DNA of 64,000 nt from an uncultured Prevotellaceae bacterium (GTDB lineage: Bacteria; Bacteroidota; Bacteroidia; Bacteroidales; UBA932), in contig CAMVFZ010000004.1 in the NCBI GenBank assembly GCA_947166905.1, forward strand, positions 1 to 64,000, given 5' to 3'. A model generated the notes under the pieces. That model made no database searches. It saw nothing but the letters and a program-made list of their open reading frames with translations, and was not told the DNA's origin. The position numbers and the translations under genes are program-made. This document shows, one piece after another, positions 61,919-64,000 of this stretch; the first letter of the stretch is position 1, and every line of letters begins with the position of its first letter.

Positions 61919-63016
61919 ATGCTGAATAAGAAATTTTACTGCATTCTGCTGGCCGGAGGTTCCGGCGATAAGCTATGGCCTTGGAGCCGTGAAAATAAGC
62001 CCAAGCAATTCGCTTCTATCGGCACCGGAAACGTTACCCTGCTGAGGCTTGCCTATGAAAGGTGTCTGGACCTTGTCCCGACAGAGAATATCCTGGTTGC
62101 TACTCTGGATCGCTATAAGGATCTTGTTACGGAGCTCATTCCTGAGCTTCCTGAGAAGAATCTGATTCTTGAACCGCTTGGCCGTCATACCGCGCCTTGT
62201 ACCGTTTACTCTGCTTATACCCTTATTAAGAGGGATCCGGAGGCTGTGATTGCTATGATGCCTGCGGATAACATCCTGCAGCGCGACGCGCTTACGCGCC
62301 AGACCATGGAGAAGGCTATGACTTATGCGGCTGAGCACGATGTTTTGCTTACTTTGGGTGTGATTCCTACGCGTCCGGAGCCTAATTATGGTTATATCCA
62401 GGTTTCCGGTGGCAAGGAGGCTCGTGACGCCGGTCTGCCGGCCCCTGTAAAGACCTTTACAGAGAAGCCTGATGTCCGCATTGCAGAGGCTTTCCTTAAG
62501 AGTGGCGAGTTCTTCTGGAACAGTGGTATTTACATTTGGAAGGCTTCTGTTGTTAAGGAAGAGTGTGAGGCCTTGATGCCTTCTATTACAGGCCTCTTCG
62601 AGGGCTGGGAAAACAATATTGGTACGCCTGCGGAATCGGCCTTTATCAATAAGGTGTATGCGGATTGTCCCAAGCTATCCATTGACTACGGCCTTATGGA
62701 GAAGACTTCCAGGGCGTGGATTTTCCCTGTGAATTTCAAGTGGATGGATCTTGATAACTGGGAGGAGCTTTATGAGAACAATGCCGATACTGACGAGCTT
62801 GGCAACATTTGCAATACTTCTGCTAAGCTTATCAAGGATTGCCGTGGCAATATCCTGCTTTCTGAGAAACGGGATAAATTGATTGCGGTGCGCGGTATGG
62901 AAAACTTTATCGTGGTTGATACCGACGATGTCTTACTTATCTGTCCCCGCAACGCCGATGCTTACAACGATCTTACATCGGCCACCGGCTTCCCGGACTT
63001 CGAAAAATTTAGATAG
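61919..63016 (+). CDS. manC: Mannose-1-phosphate guanylyltransferase
   Basis: This 365-residue enzyme makes GDP-mannose from mannose-1-phosphate and GTP, for surface glycans and GDP-fucose. The nucleotidyltransferase loop reads LLAGGSGDKLWPWSRENKPKQF, with Lys in place of the common Arg of GGxGxRLWP. FTEKPD and FFWNSGIYIWKA are also present. It lacks the C-terminal mannose-6-phosphate isomerase domain of two-domain ManC proteins, so it is the short form. The gene lies 14 bases after yraN and is the last of the run. Confidence 0.9.
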   Translation: MLNKKFYCILLAGGSGDKLWPWSRENKPKQFASIGTGNVTLLRLAYERCLDLVPTENILVATLDRYKDLVTELIPELPEKNLILEPLGRHTAPCTVYSAYTLIKRDPEAVIAMMPADNILQRDALTRQTMEKAMTYAAEHDVLLTLGVIPTRPEPNYGYIQVSGGKEARDAGLPAPVKTFTEKPDVRIAEAFLKSGEFFWNSGIYIWKASVVKEECEALMPSITGLFEGWENNIGTPAESAFINKVYADCPKLSIDYGLMEKTSRAWIFPVNFKWMDLDNWEELYENNADTDELGNICNTSAKLIKDCRGNILLSEKRDKLIAVRGMENFIVVDTDDVLLICPRNADAYNDLTSATGFPDFEKFR

Positions 63017-63036
63017 TGCCTGACGGCCCTATTGGT

Positions 63037-63146
63037 CCGTGAAATGTAACCATCAGATTATCAACAACATAACGTAAAGTGGGGTGTCAAAAATCGGCAC
63101 CCCACTTTGTTTTAATCACCTAAGGATCAGAGTGTTACATTTCACG
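63037..63146. repeat. Palindromic repeat copy C (110 bp)
   Basis: Ends CCGTGAAATGTAAC and GTTACATTTCACG are perfect inverted repeats. AAAGTGGGGTGTC (63076-63088) and GGCACCCCACTTT (63096-63108) form the central hairpin with loop AAAAATC and one G-U pair. It has the same orientation as copy A and the opposite one to copy B. The arms between ends and centre differ in sequence from B. It starts 20 bases after the manC stop. Confidence 0.92.
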
Positions 63147-63150
63147 CATA

Positions 63151-63182
63151 TTTGTTAACCTGACTGTTTTTCCTTATATTTG
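63151..63182 (+). promoter_or_regulatory. Plus-strand promoter-like sequence inside the small locus
   Basis: TTTG (63151-63154), a 20-base spacer and TATATTTG (63175-63182) fit the consensus perfectly. A short transcript could end at the hairpin AAAGCGA-T-TCGCTTT (63246-63260) with T5. The match lies inside the end of the opposite-strand open frame, so it may be chance. Confidence 0.35.
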
Positions 63183-63265
63183 GGATTGTGCGTTCTTACT
63201 CTGATAAGTTTGTGAGCCTCTTGCTCGATGTGCAAGCTTACGCTCAAAGCGATTCGCTTTTTCAT
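63155..63265 (-). CDS. Candidate 36-residue protein
   Basis: The minus-strand frame from the ATG at 63265 reads MKKRIALSVSLHIEQEAHKL and then IRVRTHNPKYKEKQSG before TAA. It is basic and has no signal peptide or membrane segment. Support: an A/T-rich start region (AAATAATAATACA before ATG) typical for the phylum, a perfect promoter upstream (63431-63461) and a structured leader. Against: short length and no recognised family. The stop lies 9 bases from repeat copy C. Confidence 0.45.
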   Translation of the reverse strand: MKKRIALSVSLHIEQEAHKLIRVRTHNPKYKEKQSG

Positions 63266-63278
63266 TGTATTATTATTT

Positions 63279-63424
63279 TATCGTTAGCGTAAAAAGCAAT
63301 CCTGGAGGGTAAGAAGTACCCCGACGGAAGCCAAAATATTTCTCTTTGATTGAATAAAGGCATTTCAGTGAGGGCTGAAATGCCTTTTTAGAGCTAACGA
63401 TAATCCCCCGAAGGGGTTAACAAT
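63279..63424 (-). ncRNA. Structured leader or small RNA upstream of the 36-codon frame
   Basis: On the minus strand a start near 63424 would be followed by CCCC-TTCG-GGGG (an extra-stable tetraloop hairpin, 63416-63405). Then TATCGTTAGC (63402-63393) pairs perfectly with GCTAACGATA (63288-63279). The enclosed part has CTGAAATGCCTTT against AAAGGCATTTCAG and GGGTA-CTTCT-TACCC. The closing helix ends 13 bases before the ATG at 63265. The architecture resembles a cis-regulatory RNA; its class is unknown to me. Confidence 0.5.
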
Positions 63425-63430
63425 ACAACG

Positions 63431-63461
63431 CAAAGGTATGGATAATTATGATATCTCCAAA
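63431..63461 (-). promoter_or_regulatory. Promoter of the small structured locus
   Basis: On the minus strand TTTG (63461-63458), a 19-base spacer and TACCTTTG (63438-63431) match the consensus exactly. Confidence 0.7.
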
Positions 63462-63518
63462 CACTTTGTGGCGAAAAGCGCTGATATGTGGCGAAACACA
63501 TGCAAATTTTTACAAATC

Positions 63519-64000
63519 TTATGATTCGTCATTTCGAGCATATTCTGTTTTAGCCGATTTGTGCTTGTTGACGTTCTGGAAGGCGTAGGACAGTTCTGCG
63601 CCGTAAAGGATTATGCTCCAACCCAGATTCAACCAGATCATAAAGAGGGGAATGGCCGCCAGAACGCCGTAGACGGCACTTTGCTTGGCCACCATCAGCT
63701 GTGTTTCAAGGTACAGGAACTGCACGGCGGCAAAGGCGATGCCGGCAAAAACCGCAGCCTTAAGGGCATGCCTGTAGTGCACCTTCGTTCCCGGAATGTA
63801 CTTGTACATTATTGAAATCAGGCAAACGCTTATGCCCGCGAAAGAAGCCCAAGAAAGCAGGCCGCGGATGTGCTCGGACAGGAAAAACTCCTGCGGCAGC
63901 AGCCAGTCCAGGATATGGGAGTAGAACACCGTTCCGGTAAAAAACAGGATAATCACAAACGGCGAAAGTATCGTAATGCCGATGATTACCCCGAAGGCCT
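63519..64000 (-). CDS. YihY/BrkB-family membrane protein, 5' part beyond the window
   Basis: The frame is open to the right edge (residues ...AFGVIIGITILSPFVIILFFTGTVF), so only the C-terminal 160 residues or so are seen. They contain four membrane helices (SWASFAGISVCLISIMYKYIPG; HALKAAVFAGIAFAAVQFLYL; AAIPLFMIWLNLGWSIILYGAELSYAF) with the family block YGxLAAIPLFMIWLxxxWxIxLxGAEL. YihY/BrkB proteins were once called ribonuclease BN in error; they are inner-membrane proteins of unknown function. The charged tail (NKHKSAKTEYARNDES) ends the protein. Confidence 0.88.
   Translation of the reverse strand, partial: AFGVIIGITILSPFVIILFFTGTVFYSHILDWLLPQEFFLSEHIRGLLSWASFAGISVCLISIMYKYIPGTKVHYRHALKAAVFAGIAFAAVQFLYLETQLMVAKQSAVYGVLAAIPLFMIWLNLGWSIILYGAELSYAFQNVNKHKSAKTEYARNDES

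Overview
The window comes from a member of the Bacteroidetes, most likely order Bacteroidales. Evidence is the repeated promoter grammar TTTG-N19/20-TAnnTTTG, the lack of strong Shine-Dalgarno sites, lineage-restricted families (DUF4270, DUF4251, DUF4294, DUF4919, DUF3098, a NagB/PIG-L fusion, an RpoN-type activator with no receiver domain) and the gene neighbourhoods lptE-TPR-secG and ftsX-DUF3098-uppP. Almost all of it is ordinary chromosome; family or genus cannot be fixed from the sequence.

Layout. 1-51: probable tip of an IS3-type element. 93-15.1 kb: a TPR lipoprotein, a sigma-54 activator with lptE and secG, a clpB lacking its N-domain, an AAA ATPase, a GH95 fucosidase that ends early beside a palindromic repeat, a C69 dipeptidase, a small secreted protein, pheS and a DUF4919 gene. 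15.1-20.5 kb (mostly minus): a convergent DUF4919 paralogue, a DUF4251 lipoprotein, tRNA-Gly, a PAP2 phosphatase and a membrane pyrophosphatase. 20.5-25.2 kb (plus): LacI regulator, zinc peptidase, NagB/PIG-L fusion and nagB, an amino-sugar operon. 25.3-35.9 kb (minus): spc/alpha ribosomal operon from rplP to rplQ with secY, map, infA and rpoA. 36.2-54.0 kb: a mixed block (DUF4270 and glycogen-synthase-like gene; ftsX-uppP-lpxH; an eight-gene his operon behind acpP; a foreign-looking lipoprotein; tlpA-uvrC-pnuC). 54.1-58.0 kb (minus): the missing front of the S10 operon, rplC to rpsC. 58.1-63.0 kb (plus): dacA, mutS2, yraN and a mannose-1-phosphate guanylyltransferase. 63.0-64.0 kb: a repeat copy, a small structured locus and a partial YihY/BrkB gene.

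Main points of interest. (1) A complete histidine attenuator lies between acpP and hisG: a 17-residue leader peptide with five consecutive His codons, a pause stem around them, an antiterminator pairing that overlaps the leader stop codon, and a T9 terminator. No promoter is visible between acpP and the leader, so the attenuator probably meters read-through from acpP. (2) The S10-spc ribosomal cluster is cut between rpsC and rplP by about 18 kb, and each half has its own promoter. (3) A three-copy family of nested palindromes (about 110 bp, ends CCGTGAAATG...) sits at gene ends; one copy is an internal deletion that supplies a stop codon and lies beside a shortened gene. (4) An AT-rich lipoprotein gene is flanked by direct repeats of the 3' end of pnuC. 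(5) At 63.15-63.46 kb a perfect promoter drives a heavily structured leader and a 36-codon open frame. (6) clpB has no N-domain, a palindrome over its presumed -33 box and a terminator-like hairpin just before its start codon.
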